A stretch of 64,000 bases of DNA from Solibacillus ferritrahens (GTDB lineage: Bacteria > Bacillota > Bacilli > Bacillales_A > Planococcaceae), in contig NZ_JAXCLE010000009.1 of NCBI RefSeq assembly GCF_037027585.1, forward strand, positions 86,348 to 150,347. The letters are read 5' to 3'. The notes below the pieces were generated by a model. That model searched no databases. It worked only from the letters and a program-made list of their open reading frames with translations, and had not been told where the DNA came from. Position 1 is the stretch's first letter; the number at the start of each line of letters is the position of its first letter. This document shows, piece by piece, positions 1 through 9,031 of this stretch. Both the position numbers and the translations under genes were made by a program.

Positions 1-1
1 A

Positions 2-592
2 TTCAATGTCATGGATTATGAAGCGAAGTATGAATATGTCGATACTTTGGATAAAGTAAGTACTTCAACATATATGATGCCGCCGATTTTTGGTATGAAT
101 GAGTATGTAGAGCTAACAGAGGATCGCATGACTCCATTAGTAGAATTGCCTGCACTGATTGATGCGCGTAAATTAACAACAGTAGTATGGTCCGTTCTAT
201 TTGGTACGGTTATATATATTTTGATCCGCCTCATCTTTAGAAGAAAGGTAGCAACTATGTTCCAGCCGTTGGTAAAGCGAGTAAACTCTACGTTAATGGA
301 TGAAATTGCATACCGTACAGTTTTAATTGCATTCCCAATATTTACGCTCGGAGCACTGATTTTTGCAATGATTTGGGCGCAAAAAGCATGGGGACGCTTC
401 TGGGGCTGGGATCCAAAAGAAGTTTGGGCACTTGTCACATGGCTATTCTATGCAGCGTTTTTACATTTACGTCTATCAAAAGGCTGGGAAGGTAAAAAAA
501 CTGCCTGGTTAACGGTAATAGGATTCCTAATCATTTTATTTAATTTAGTTGTCGTAAACTTAGTAATTGCTGGGTTACACTCTTACGCATAA
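2..592 (+). CDS. resC: Cytochrome c biogenesis protein ResC/CcsA family (3' part)
   Basis: This is the C-terminal ~196 residues of a polytopic membrane protein; the reading frame is open to the left edge, so the start lies outside the window. It carries the tryptophan-rich haem-handling motif WGRFWGWDPKEVWAL typical of CcsA/ResC proteins, and about four membrane segments. ResC works with ResB to move and attach haem to c-type cytochromes outside the membrane. The following resD-resE pair confirms the res operon context. A terminator-like hairpin lies between resC and resD. Identity is secure; the missing N-terminus is only an edge effect. Confidence 0.9.
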   Translation, partial: FNVMDYEAKYEYVDTLDKVSTSTYMMPPIFGMNEYVELTEDRMTPLVELPALIDARKLTTVVWSVLFGTVIYILIRLIFRRKVATMFQPLVKRVNSTLMDEIAYRTVLIAFPIFTLGALIFAMIWAQKAWGRFWGWDPKEVWALVTWLFYAAFLHLRLSKGWEGKKTAWLTVIGFLIILFNLVVVNLVIAGLHSYA

Positions 593-617
593 AAATATTA
601 ATATGTCAAAAAGTTAT

Positions 618-652
618 AAAAGTTCAATCATTTTGGTTGAGCTTTTCTTTTC
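618..652 (+). terminator. Rho-independent terminator after resC
   Basis: AAAAGTTCAA (618-627) pairs with TTGAGCTTTT (637-646), with one G-U pair, followed by a T-rich run. It separates resC from resD, so resDE probably also has its own promoter. Confidence 0.6.
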
Positions 653-713
653 AATTGTACTTTTAAAAGGTACAATGGAGTAGAGAAATAGAGTTTTGAA
701 AGGGGCAACATCA

Positions 714-1430
714 GTGTCAGAAAATATTTCTGTATTAATTGTAGATGATGAAGACCGCATTCGACGTTTATTAAAAATGTATTTAGAACGCGAAGGCTAC
801 GCAGTAGAAGAAGCAGAAAACGGAGAACAGGCACTTTCAATGGCGCTAGAAAAAGATTATCATTGTATTTTACTAGATATTATGATGCCTGAAAAAGACG
901 GTTTGGAAGTTTGCGCTGAGCTGCGTGAAAAGAAAACAACACCGATTATTTTGTTGACAGCAAAAGGAGAAGAAGCAAACCGGGTTCAAGGTTTTGAACT
1001 AGGAGCTGATGACTATATTGTTAAACCATTTAGTCCACGTGAAGTTGTGCTGCGTGTAAAAGCTATTTTACGACGCTCAGCTGTATTTTCACCAGTATCG
1101 AATGCATCTTCATCAAAGGATTTAGTTGTATTCCCGCATTTAACAATCGACCACGATGCACACCGTGTAACGGCGGATGGTACAGAAGTAAATTTAACAC
1201 CGAAAGAATATGAATTATTATACTTTTTAGCGAAATCTCCTGATAAAGTATTTGACCGTGAACAACTGTTAAAAGAAGTTTGGCATTACGATTTCTTTGG
1301 TGACCTCCGTACAGTAGATACACATGTTAAACGTTTACGAGAAAAGTTGAACCGCGTTTCTGAAAATGCGGCGAAAATGATTGTAACTGTTTGGGGTGTA
1401 GGCTATAAATTCGAGGTTGTAAATGATTAG
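714..1430 (+). CDS. resD: Response regulator ResD (OmpR family)
   Basis: A 238-residue response regulator: N-terminal receiver domain with the acidic pair VDDE, phospho-acceptor Asp55 in LLDIMMP and the lysine of IVKPF, then a C-terminal winged-helix DNA-binding domain ending VTVWGVGYKFE. It matches B. subtilis ResD strongly (TAKGEEANRVQGFE, IDHDAHRVTADGTEV). ResD controls aerobic and anaerobic respiration genes after phosphorylation by ResE. The GTG at 714 is chosen because GAAAGGGG ends 8 nt upstream and gives the same N-terminal length as B. subtilis; a TTG at 696 is in frame but poorly served. It overlaps resE by 8 nt. Confidence 0.93.
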   Translation: MSENISVLIVDDEDRIRRLLKMYLEREGYAVEEAENGEQALSMALEKDYHCILLDIMMPEKDGLEVCAELREKKTTPIILLTAKGEEANRVQGFELGADDYIVKPFSPREVVLRVKAILRRSAVFSPVSNASSSKDLVVFPHLTIDHDAHRVTADGTEVNLTPKEYELLYFLAKSPDKVFDREQLLKEVWHYDFFGDLRTVDTHVKRLREKLNRVSENAAKMIVTVWGVGYKFEVVND

Positions 1431-3198
1431 AATAGCAACAAGTATTGTCGGGAAGCTATGGGTAACCATTTTGCTTCTCGTTTCATTTGTCCTGTTTATT
1501 TTCACGGTATTTATGCTGGAGTTTCTAGAAAGCTATCATAATGAACAATCTGAAATGTCTTTGAGACAAACTGCTGCAGCCATTGCTAGCATTGTTGATG
1601 AGGATGAATTGGATGATAAACAATTCGCAATCATTTCGGAGCTGTTAACAGAAACGACGAATGTCTTAATTGCGAAAAATCCAAATGAAGTGTTGTATTC
1701 AATGCAAGAAGGATTGAATAAAGAGGAAATACAGAAAAATATTATTTCAAACGAAGAATTAAGGGAAGTTTATGCAACCAACGAGCCAATTGTCAAAGAG
1801 CTCCTTCTGCCTTCGAATATTGATGAAAATAAAAAAATGAAATATATCGTTCTTGGCTTTCCTTTAAAAAGTGAAGAAGAGTTACACGGGGCGGTATTTA
1901 TTTATAAAAACCCGGACGCATTAAATCAGACAAGTAATGAAACAACGAAAATTGTTTTTTTGGCAGCGGCTATTGCATTCATATTAACAACTATTTTTGC
2001 GTTTTTCCTTTCCTCCAAAATTACGTTGCCATTACGTAACATGCGTGAGCACGCATTTGAATTGGCAAAGGGTCGATTTGATTCGAAAATTGAAATAAAG
2101 CAGAATGATGAAATTGGTCAGCTAGCAGTAGCCTTTAACCAAATGGGGCGCCAATTAAAGCACCATTTAGAAGTGATTAATCAAGAAAAAGAGCAATTAT
2201 CCAGTATATTAACATCGATGACAGATTCTGTAATAACTTTTAATCGTGATAAAACAATTTTGGTCAGTAATCCTCCTGCAGAGCGCTTGCTTCAAAAATG
2301 GTTTATCGAAAAAGGCTTAAACAGTTCAAAGCCGATTCCTGAAGAGCTTTATCAAATGCTTGACCATGTCCTAAGTTTTGAAGATCAGCTTGACGAAGAG
2401 TTACAGATGGGAAAATCTTATTATAGTATTACTATTAGCCCCCTCTATAGCGGAGATTCGATTCGTGGTGCAGTCGCTGTTATACGAGATAAAACAGAGG
2501 AGACAAAGTTGGAAAAGCTGAAGTCGGACTTCATTGCCAATGTTTCGCATGAGTTGCGAACACCGATAGCGATGCTACAAGGTTATTCTGAAGCCATTAT
2601 AGATGGTGTTGTCACAACAGAAGAGGAACGCACTGATATGATTCGCATTATTTATGATGAGTCCCAACGGATGAGCCGACTCGTTACGGATTTACTGGAT
2701 TTGGCACGAATGGAGTCAGGTCATATGAGTCTTTATAAAGATGATGTGCCATTAGTATCGGTAATTGAACGTATGACACATAAGTTTGATCAGACGGCAA
2801 AAGAAAACCATGTCCATCTTCTTTTTGAAACCGACTTTTCGGAAGATGCACTCATTCCGATTGATGAAGATCGCATTGAGCAAGTGTTAACGAATTTAAT
2901 CGATAATGCAATCCGCCATACGCCGGCTGAAGGCTCAGTTACAGTATCGATAACAAATGAGCAGAAATTTGCTAAGGTTCAAGTGAAGGACACTGGTCGA
3001 GGAATACACCAAGATGACTTACCTTATGTATTTGAACGCTTTTATAAAGCGGATAAAGCACGGACGCGTTCAAAAGGTGGAACAGGCTTAGGGTTAGCGA
3101 TTACAAAAAATATAGTAGAAGCGCATAACGGTACGATTTCTGTGGATAGTGTGGAACAGCAAGGAACAACCTTTACATTTTATTTACCATTAAATTAA
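1423..3198 (+). CDS. resE: Sensor histidine kinase ResE
   Basis: A 591-residue membrane kinase. Two transmembrane helices (about 13-33 and 177-199) bracket an extracytoplasmic sensor; HAMP (about 200-250), PAS-like (about 255-350), HisKA and HATPase domains follow. The phospho-acceptor is His376 in NVSHELRTP. The N box (QVLTNLIDNAIRHTP), G1 (DTGRGI) and G2 (GGTGLGLAI) boxes are intact. It phosphorylates ResD under oxygen limitation or NO. The ATG overlaps the end of resD, indicating translational coupling, and the gene ends in a strong terminator. Confidence 0.93.
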   Translation: MIRIATSIVGKLWVTILLLVSFVLFIFTVFMLEFLESYHNEQSEMSLRQTAAAIASIVDEDELDDKQFAIISELLTETTNVLIAKNPNEVLYSMQEGLNKEEIQKNIISNEELREVYATNEPIVKELLLPSNIDENKKMKYIVLGFPLKSEEELHGAVFIYKNPDALNQTSNETTKIVFLAAAIAFILTTIFAFFLSSKITLPLRNMREHAFELAKGRFDSKIEIKQNDEIGQLAVAFNQMGRQLKHHLEVINQEKEQLSSILTSMTDSVITFNRDKTILVSNPPAERLLQKWFIEKGLNSSKPIPEELYQMLDHVLSFEDQLDEELQMGKSYYSITISPLYSGDSIRGAVAVIRDKTEETKLEKLKSDFIANVSHELRTPIAMLQGYSEAIIDGVVTTEEERTDMIRIIYDESQRMSRLVTDLLDLARMESGHMSLYKDDVPLVSVIERMTHKFDQTAKENHVHLLFETDFSEDALIPIDEDRIEQVLTNLIDNAIRHTPAEGSVTVSITNEQKFAKVQVKDTGRGIHQDDLPYVFERFYKADKARTRSKGGTGLGLAITKNIVEAHNGTISVDSVEQQGTTFTFYLPLN

Positions 3199-3213
3199 CA
3201 AAATCGTAGTAGG

Positions 3214-3257
3214 AAAAGTTTATCATTTTGTTCTCAAAGTGGTAAACTTTTATTTTT
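3214..3257 (+). terminator. Rho-independent terminator after resE
   Basis: A 15-bp stem with two G-U pairs (AAAGTTTATCATTTT, 3215-3229, against AAAGTGGTAAACTTT, 3236-3250), a GTTCTC loop and a T-rich tail. Confidence 0.85.
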
Positions 3258-3290
3258 AACAAGTTAATTCATAATTATATTCCATGGTAT

Positions 3291-3316
3291 TGTAACTTTT
3301 ACTGTTTGAAAACGAC
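3291..3316 (+). promoter_or_regulatory. SigX-type autoregulatory promoter
   Basis: TGTAAC (3291-3296), a 16-nt spacer and CGAC (3313-3316) match the known SigX promoter pattern (TGTAAC, ~16-17 nt, CGAC). It lies 27 nt upstream of the sigX start, as expected for an ECF sigma factor that transcribes its own operon. Confidence 0.75.
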
Positions 3317-3342
3317 AAATAATTAGAACGGAGGTGGGATGG

Positions 3343-3876
3343 GTGCAACAGTCCATTTTCCATCGATTATACGATATGTATCATCAGGATGTTTTTAATT
3401 TTCTTTTTTATTTAGTGAAAAACCGGACAGCGGCGGAGGATCTTTCTCATGAAGTGTACGTACGTGTACTGAAATCGTATGAACGTTTTGAAGGGAAAAG
3501 CTCTGAAAAAACGTGGCTTTTCTCAATTGCGAAAAATGTGGCAATTGATTATTTCAGAAAAAAACAGGTTCGGGATAAGCATGCATTTACCGCATTTGAT
3601 TGGGAAACGGAGCAGCTTGTAAGCCCCGTACCTTCACCAGAACAGTCTATGGAATTAAACGATGAACTAAGTCGATTACTGCTTGCATTGGAACGATGCT
3701 CGGGGGATCAGAAAATGGTGATTATTATGCGCTATCTTCAGGAACTTACGATACAGGAAACGGCTGATATATTAGGATGGACCACAGGTAAGGTTAAAAC
3801 GACACAGCACCGGGCATTAAAAAATTTAAGACAGCTATTGGAAGCACAAGATGGAAAGGAGGCGAATTCATTATGA
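3343..3876 (+). CDS. sigX: ECF RNA polymerase sigma factor SigX
   Basis: A 177-residue ECF sigma factor with region 2 (LYDMYHQDVFNFLFYLV, then EGKSSEKTWLFSIAKNVAIDYFRK) and region 4 (LTIQETADILGWTTGKVKTTQHRALKNLR). The wording is close to B. subtilis SigX, which responds to envelope stress and cationic peptides. The GTG at 3343 is preferred because GGAGGTG sits about 6 nt before it; an in-frame GTG at 3334 lies inside that ribosome-binding site. The 3' end overlaps the next gene by an ATGA, and that gene is the cognate anti-sigma factor. Confidence 0.92.
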   Translation: MQQSIFHRLYDMYHQDVFNFLFYLVKNRTAAEDLSHEVYVRVLKSYERFEGKSSEKTWLFSIAKNVAIDYFRKKQVRDKHAFTAFDWETEQLVSPVPSPEQSMELNDELSRLLLALERCSGDQKMVIIMRYLQELTIQETADILGWTTGKVKTTQHRALKNLRQLLEAQDGKEANSL

Positions 3877-5084
3877 AAAAGGAGCGTTGGGATGAGGAAA
3901 ACCTGGAACAACTCCTAAAACAGGCCCCGAAAGTAACCGATCATCGAACAAAGGATGAAATATTCAATCGTTTAAAGGATGATGGAGCATTTAATGAACA
4001 GCCGCCTCAAATACAACAGCCTAATCAAAAAGGGATTCGCTGGGCACCGCTTCTAGTATCGATCGCATCCTTATTTATTATAGTTTTGATTGGTGCACAG
4101 TTTTTAGGGAATGATCAGTCCATCTCGATGGAACAGAATACATTTGATATGGCAACTACAGAATCGGAAGAAAGCGCCAAAATGAGTAGGACCGAGGATG
4201 TAAGTGACCCATCGACAATTTCTAATTTTTCATTGGATGCACAAGCTGAACAGACGTTAATTTATGAAAGCCAGCTTGAAGGAGTAACATTATTTAAAAT
4301 TGGTCTTGCTGGTGATGATGCAGAAAGCGTTCCTGTCAGTATATTAATACCTAATGAAGTTGTGGTAGATAAGCTTGGGACCGATAACCCGACAACATTG
4401 GAGCTTTATAAAACCTTTAGTCCATTACTCGATGAACATATGATGGGGTTTAATGAGTATCACCCGTTAAAAGGCGAATTGCGTGAAGAGGGAGATAAGC
4501 TTATTCACACATTACCTGATGACCACGGATATGATACAAGTTCTGCTACACTATCTAATTATTTCGGTTCCCTTGTGGATACATTCGGAAATTCGTACGA
4601 AGAGGTACAAATTGAAGATGCAAAAGGGGAAGTCGTTTATTTTGATTATGTTGGTGAAACGGCACAGTCTTTTCAATTGAAAGGGGAGCAGACACAATAC
4701 AATTATTTTATGTATCAAATGAGGGATGGGGCAGTTTATTTAAGTCCTAATTTTCGTATGACCTTTCCTAACGTGACTGAGGCGATCGATAATATGACGA
4801 CGGAAGCAAACGATATATATCGTACTGTCATTTTACCTGGAATTTCATTAAAAGTAGAGGATGAAGGGGATATCGTTACTGTAACATTCGAACAAGCACT
4901 TGATTTGGAACAATATGATGCTGCCCAAGCAATGCGTATGATAGAAGGATTAATTTTAACGGCAGCAAGTTTTGATAAACAAATTAAATTTGAAAAAATT
5001 GTGCAAGAAAATTGGAGTGGTTTTGACTTCACGAAGCCTTTAGAGAAGCCAATCGCGGGGAACCTATTGTTCTATAACTTTTAA
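3873..5084 (+). CDS. rsiX: Anti-sigma factor RsiX-like
   Basis: A 403-residue single-span membrane protein. A cytoplasmic N-terminal part of about 55 residues is followed by one transmembrane helix (WAPLLVSIASLFIIVLIGAQF, slightly over one span) and a long extracytoplasmic region. Size, topology and the ATGA overlap with sigX fit RsiX, which holds SigX inactive at the membrane. The outer part is acidic and carries no enzyme motif. B. subtilis RsiX is somewhat shorter. Assignment rests mainly on position and topology. Confidence 0.82.
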   Translation: MKKERWDEENLEQLLKQAPKVTDHRTKDEIFNRLKDDGAFNEQPPQIQQPNQKGIRWAPLLVSIASLFIIVLIGAQFLGNDQSISMEQNTFDMATTESEESAKMSRTEDVSDPSTISNFSLDAQAEQTLIYESQLEGVTLFKIGLAGDDAESVPVSILIPNEVVVDKLGTDNPTTLELYKTFSPLLDEHMMGFNEYHPLKGELREEGDKLIHTLPDDHGYDTSSATLSNYFGSLVDTFGNSYEEVQIEDAKGEVVYFDYVGETAQSFQLKGEQTQYNYFMYQMRDGAVYLSPNFRMTFPNVTEAIDNMTTEANDIYRTVILPGISLKVEDEGDIVTVTFEQALDLEQYDAAQAMRMIEGLILTAASFDKQIKFEKIVQENWSGFDFTKPLEKPIAGNLLFYNF

Positions 5085-5104
5085 ATAAAACAAATGAATT
5101 TACT

Positions 5105-5144
5105 CGGAATTGTAAGCAATGGTCTTTACAATTCCGTTTTTATA
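5105..5144 (+). terminator. Rho-independent terminator after rsiX
   Basis: CGGAATTGTAA (5105-5115) pairs with TTACAATTCCG (5126-5136), followed by TTTTTATA. Confidence 0.85.
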
Positions 5145-5196
5145 TATATAATAGAAATTGTAACAAGAATTTTGTTGCACAATTTCATATTGATTC

Positions 5197-5366
5197 ATCT
5201 TCGGGGCAGGGTGTAATTCCCGACCGGCGGTAATTAAAGTTGTAGCCTCTGACCATTTACTTGGAGGACGTTACAGTAAACTTTTCGAGCCCGCGAGCCA
5301 CTTTTTGTGTGCAGGATTTGGTGCGATTCCAAAGCCGACAGTATAGTCTGGATGGGAGAAGGTGAA
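5197..5366 (+). promoter_or_regulatory. FMN riboswitch (RFN element)
   Basis: All conserved RFN blocks are present in order: TTCGGGGCAGGGTG, ATTCCCGACCGGCGGT, GAGCCCGCGAGCC, GCAGGATTTGGTG, ATTCCAAAGCCGACAGT and GTCTGGATGGGAGAAGGTG. FMN binding to this aptamer normally lowers expression of riboflavin genes. It precedes ribU by about 250 nt, with a terminator hairpin between them. Confidence 0.97.
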
Positions 5367-5517
5367 GGTACGGTCGTCATTTTATGAAAATGTCGTGCTT
5401 TTGTAGTACCGTTAATAATTTCCTTAACTATGAGCGGAATGTCTTTCGTATACATATTTTTAAGGGGATTTACTACAAAATGCATAAGTAGACTTTTATT
5501 TAAGTGTGCCTATTTCT

Positions 5518-5549
5518 CCCTTATGCTCTTTTTTGCATAAGGGTTTTTT
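5518..5549 (+). terminator. Riboswitch-controlled terminator of the ribU leader
   Basis: CCCTTATGC (5518-5526) pairs with GCATAAGGG (5535-5543), then six T. It lies between the FMN aptamer and the ribU start, so it is the likely expression platform (transcription attenuation). Confidence 0.8.
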
Positions 5550-5612
5550 CATGAATGATTTGATACGTCCTTTCTTCTTGCGAGATGGAATCAGCAAAGA
5601 GGAGAGATTTCT

Positions 5613-6188
5613 ATGCAAAAGAGAAGTTTGAAGTTACGGTCATTCGTAACAATCGCTATGCTAAGTGGGATTTCATTTATATTAATGCTACTGAATTTCC
5701 CATTACCTTGGTTTCCTGTATTTTTGCAGATTGATTTTAGTGATGTACCTGCATTAATAGCGGCGATTACGATGGGACCTGTCGCAGGTATTCTTGTTGA
5801 ATTGGTTAAGAATGTACTTGATTGGATTTATACGGGAGCTCCAGAAGGAATTCCGGTAGGTCACATGGCAAACTTTGCAACAGGCGTATTATTCATTTTA
5901 CCAGCTTACTATATTTACAAAAAATTCCCTTCTGCAAAAGGGTTAATTTCTGGCTTAGTTGTTTCGACGGTTGTAATGTCGTTGGGGATGGCTGTATTAA
6001 ATTACGTAGCGTTCCTACCACTATATACGTATTTACTGGGCTTTGAATATGATATGTATGAAACGATAGTATTGGGTATTTTACCGTTTAATATAGTTAA
6101 AGGAATTATGATGCTAGTTGTCGTGACGATGATTTACCGTTCGATGCGTGTATGGATTGAACAACAGCGCCGACAATATTTAGCTTAA
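5613..6188 (+). CDS. ribU: Riboflavin ECF-transporter S component RibU
   Basis: A 191-residue hydrophobic protein of RibU/FmnP (YpaA) type, with the conserved stretch LPWFPVFLQIDFSDVPALIA, the membrane-buried GHMANFATGVLFILPAYYIY segment (positions about 88-107) and about six membrane segments. RibU binds riboflavin and works with the shared EcfA/A'/T energising module, which is not in this window. Control by the upstream FMN riboswitch supports the substrate. The start has AAAGAGGAGAG a few bases upstream, and the gene ends in a strong terminator, so it is monocistronic. Confidence 0.93.
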   Translation: MQKRSLKLRSFVTIAMLSGISFILMLLNFPLPWFPVFLQIDFSDVPALIAAITMGPVAGILVELVKNVLDWIYTGAPEGIPVGHMANFATGVLFILPAYYIYKKFPSAKGLISGLVVSTVVMSLGMAVLNYVAFLPLYTYLLGFEYDMYETIVLGILPFNIVKGIMMLVVVTMIYRSMRVWIEQQRRQYLA

Positions 6189-6202
6189 CTAAATAAAAGC
6201 AC

Positions 6203-6252
6203 AAGGAGTTATGTCATAAAGGATTGTTTTTATGACATAACTCCTTTTTATT
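6203..6252 (+). terminator. Strong terminator after ribU
   Basis: An 18-bp stem: AAGGAGTTATGTCATAAA (6203-6220) against its complement (6229-6246), followed by TTTATTT. Confidence 0.88.
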
Positions 6253-6300
6253 TGCTGGAAGATTGTTAGTTTATGTGTCTTAAGTTATATGGAAATAATT

Positions 6301-6323
6301 ATTACTATTGTAATCATAGTAAT
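6301..6323 (+). promoter_or_regulatory. Inverted repeat upstream of brnQ
   Basis: ATTACTAT (6301-6308) and ATAGTAAT (6316-6323) form 8-bp arms with a 7-nt centre, about 90 nt before the brnQ start and without a T-run. It could be an operator or a leader hairpin. No T-box consensus was seen. Confidence 0.3.
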
Positions 6324-6412
6324 TCACTGTTATCATAATGTACATTGTTGTGAAAAATCTGGCTATTTCGTCAAAAGACCAACATTATATTACTTCTTTA
6401 GGAGAGATGACG

Positions 6413-7759
6413 ATGGAGAAAAAAATACCATTTTCAACATACGCAGTAATCGGGACGATGCTGTTCGGTATGTTTTTTGGTGCGGGTAATTTAATTTTCC
6501 CGATACAAATGGGCCAGTTAGCAGGTACGAATTATTGGCTGGCGTTAATTGGTTTTTTAATAACGGCAATAGGGCTGCCGTTTTTAGGTATTCTTGCAAT
6601 TGGCCTTTCTGGAAGTAACGGATTGCGTGATTTAGCGAGTAAAGTACACCCAGTATTTGGTTTATTATTTGCATTGGCATTATATTTAACTATTGGACCA
6701 TTTTTTGCTATTCCGCGTACTGCAACGGTACCTTTTGTAGTTGGATTTGAACCTTTTATCGATCCGTCTCAAATAACATTATGGCTAGCTGTATTTAGCT
6801 TTGTATTTTTTGCTATCGTATTTTATTTTTCATTAAATCCAGCGAAAATTATGGATATTATCGGGAAATACTTAACACCGGCATTCTTGATTTTTCTGTT
6901 TGTTTTAATCGGGATCAGTTTATTTTCGCCAATGGGTGATTTTGTAGAGCCTGTTGGGGCATATATAAATGATGCGTTTATGACAGGGTTTAAAGAAGGT
7001 TACAATACGATGGACGCGCTGGCTTCACTTGCATTCGGTATTGTAGTTATTCATGCGATTAAGCGAACGGGTGTTACCGATAAAAAAGATATTGCAAAAG
7101 CGACTTGGAAATCGGGTATTTTTGCGATGGCTTTAATGATGCTTATATATGGTCTCATTACTTATATGGGTTCATCAAGTGTAACGGCGATTGGAACTTA
7201 TGAGAATGGTGGTCAAATTTTCGCAGCTGTAGCGGATTATTACTTTGGTTCGTACGGGGCAATTTTACTCGCTATTATTATTGTGTTGGCATGCTTGAAA
7301 ACAAGTATTGGGTTAATTACATCGTGTAGTGAATTTTTCCATGAAGTATTTCCGAAAGTGAGCTATAAAGCATTTGTTGTACTGCTGTGTCTTGTATCGT
7401 TCGTTATTGCGAATGTCGGATTAACAAATATTATTACATATGCAGTACCGGTGTTAATGTTCTTATATCCTTTGGCAATTGTCTTAATTATTTTAGCGCT
7501 TTTCGGACCGTTGTTTGGTTATAAACAATCAGTTTTTGCGACAGCTATTTTATTTACATTCTTTATTAGTGTTATCGATGGCTACAATGCATTAATCGAA
7601 AGTGTCCCAGCGTTTAAAGGAAACTTATTATCATCAATTTCAGCTGTATATATGGATTATTTACCACTTTATACAATCGGTTTAGGTTGGATTGTTCCAG
7701 CGTTAATTGGAGCAGTTATCGGATTGTGTATTCCGTATAGTATTAACAAAAAAAGTTGA
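6413..7759 (+). CDS. brnQ: Branched-chain amino acid transport carrier BrnQ
   Basis: A 448-residue protein with about twelve membrane segments of the LIVCS family, which takes up leucine, isoleucine and valine with sodium or protons. Family-typical segments include GTMLFGMFFGAGNLIFP near the N-terminus and IGPFFAIPRTATVPF. The ATG at 6413 has GGAGAG six bases upstream; the frame is open back to 6338 but those codons precede the ribosome-binding site. It is convergent with the next gene and shares a terminator with it. Confidence 0.9.
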   Translation: MEKKIPFSTYAVIGTMLFGMFFGAGNLIFPIQMGQLAGTNYWLALIGFLITAIGLPFLGILAIGLSGSNGLRDLASKVHPVFGLLFALALYLTIGPFFAIPRTATVPFVVGFEPFIDPSQITLWLAVFSFVFFAIVFYFSLNPAKIMDIIGKYLTPAFLIFLFVLIGISLFSPMGDFVEPVGAYINDAFMTGFKEGYNTMDALASLAFGIVVIHAIKRTGVTDKKDIAKATWKSGIFAMALMMLIYGLITYMGSSSVTAIGTYENGGQIFAAVADYYFGSYGAILLAIIIVLACLKTSIGLITSCSEFFHEVFPKVSYKAFVVLLCLVSFVIANVGLTNIITYAVPVLMFLYPLAIVLIILALFGPLFGYKQSVFATAILFTFFISVIDGYNALIESVPAFKGNLLSSISAVYMDYLPLYTIGLGWIVPALIGAVIGLCIPYSINKKS

Positions 7760-7762
7760 ATA

Positions 7763-7808
7763 GAAATGGGTGTGTAAAAGTTGAAAATCTTTTACACACC
7801 CATTTTTC
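7763..7808. terminator. Bidirectional terminator between brnQ and the YitT-family gene
   Basis: GAAATGGGTGTGTAAAAG (7763-7780) pairs with CTTTTACACACCCATTTTTC (7789-7808), with one G-T pair near the base. It serves two convergent genes. Confidence 0.85.
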
Positions 7809-7812
7809 GTTT

Positions 7813-8673
7813 CTAATGTACATTTTGTTTTTTGAAGCTGCCACCTTTTACTTCTACAACTTCATAAACAGTGACAAAAGCATTAGGGTCAATTTCACGA
7901 ATGATAATTTTCATCTTACTTTCTTCCATTCGATTAATTACACATGTAATTTCTTTAAACTCTTGGTTGGAATAAGCGCCGTATACGGTATTAAAAGTAG
8001 CGCTACGTCCTAAACGATCTCGGATTGTCTCCACCATATTTACAGGTTCGCTTGTAATAATTTTATACGTTTTAGAACCGCTTAACCCTTCCTCGACAAC
8101 GATAATAACCTTCGACGCGATATAGTAGGCAATTGCTGATAATAAAGCACCCTTAAAGCCGAACACAAACGAAACAATAATGAAGACGAAAAAGTTTAAA
8201 AATAAAATTAAATCACTCGTACTAAACGGGAGCTTTCTAGAAAGTAATACTGCAAGCATATCAATACCATCCAATGCACCACCATTACGTAGTGCCAGCC
8301 CCATACCGATACCTAAAATAATCCCGCCAACAACGGTAATCAATAACGCGTCCCCGGTCACGATTGTCGGGACATGGTGCATAAGGGATGTACCAATTGC
8401 TAAAGAAGCAATTCCGAGAATAGAATTGATTGCAAAGGTTTTACCGATTTGTTTATAACCTAAGTAAACGAATGGAATATTAAGTAAAGCAATTAACATA
8501 CCTAAAGGTAATGGTGTTAATTGTGAAATTACGATACTAATCCCTGTAATTCCTCCATCGGAAACGTTATTTGGAATTAATACGGATTCTAAACCGTAAG
8601 CGGCGATAAAACCTCCGATAATAACAATGATTTTTTGTCCGATAGACTTTGCGATGTTTTTTTGCTTTGACAT
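7813..8673 (-). CDS. YitT family membrane protein (DUF161/DUF2179)
   Basis: A 286-residue protein with five to six N-terminal membrane segments (GFIAAYGLESVLIPN, DGGITGISIV, GGALDGIDMLAVLLSR) and a soluble C-terminal DUF2179 domain of about 80 residues. Members of this family are common in Bacillota and their transport role is unproven. The start at 8673 is chosen because GAGGAGGAG lies about 5 nt upstream; five further in-frame codons would overlap that site. It is convergent with brnQ. Confidence 0.85.
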   Translation of the reverse strand: MSKQKNIAKSIGQKIIVIIGGFIAAYGLESVLIPNNVSDGGITGISIVISQLTPLPLGMLIALLNIPFVYLGYKQIGKTFAINSILGIASLAIGTSLMHHVPTIVTGDALLITVVGGIILGIGMGLALRNGGALDGIDMLAVLLSRKLPFSTSDLILFLNFFVFIIVSFVFGFKGALLSAIAYYIASKVIIVVEEGLSGSKTYKIITSEPVNMVETIRDRLGRSATFNTVYGAYSNQEFKEITCVINRMEESKMKIIIREIDPNAFVTVYEVVEVKGGSFKKQNVH

Positions 8674-8973
8674 AAATCTCCTCCTCAAATATATCGTAAT
8701 AATTATACATGAATAATACTACGATTTCTTTTCAACACTATAATAATTTGAAATTTTGTGATTAAACCAGATAATTTCTCAATTTTATATTTCAAGGATT
8801 CTTGAATTTCATATTTCCATTTTCATGAAATTTAAAAGGAAATCAGCAGTGGGGTTATATATAAAAGTATTTTAACCTTTAATTTGGATAATTTACCGAT
8901 GTCATAAAATTTTTATGTCTGAATTCGTTGGTTGTATTATATTATTTATCTGAACGAGCTGGATTTAGTGAAT
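8674..8973. other. Intergenic region, no gene recognised
   Basis: About 300 bases of AT-rich DNA between the start of the YitT-family gene and the terminator of the SLH gene. The left end should hold the YitT-family promoter (minus strand). No ORF, repeat or RNA motif was recognised. Confidence 0.5.
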
Positions 8974-9016
8974 AAAAAAGCTATCTGGAAAAAATGCTTT
9001 TTCCAGATAGCTTTTA
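8974..9016 (-). terminator. Terminator of the SLH-protein gene
   Basis: AAAAGCTATCTGGAAAAA (8977-8994) pairs with its complement (8998-9014) around a very short loop, with T-runs on both strands. It lies just downstream of the minus-strand SLH gene. Confidence 0.85.
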
Positions 9017-9031
9017 TTAAAGAATTGGAGT

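Noticed and set aside
6189..6412. T-box leader before brnQ
   Set aside because: No AGGGTGG-type T-box sequence or terminator/antiterminator pair was found; only a short inverted repeat.
7756..8013. Plus-strand frame antisense to the YitT-family gene
   Set aside because: It overlaps the terminator and the family-matching minus-strand gene.
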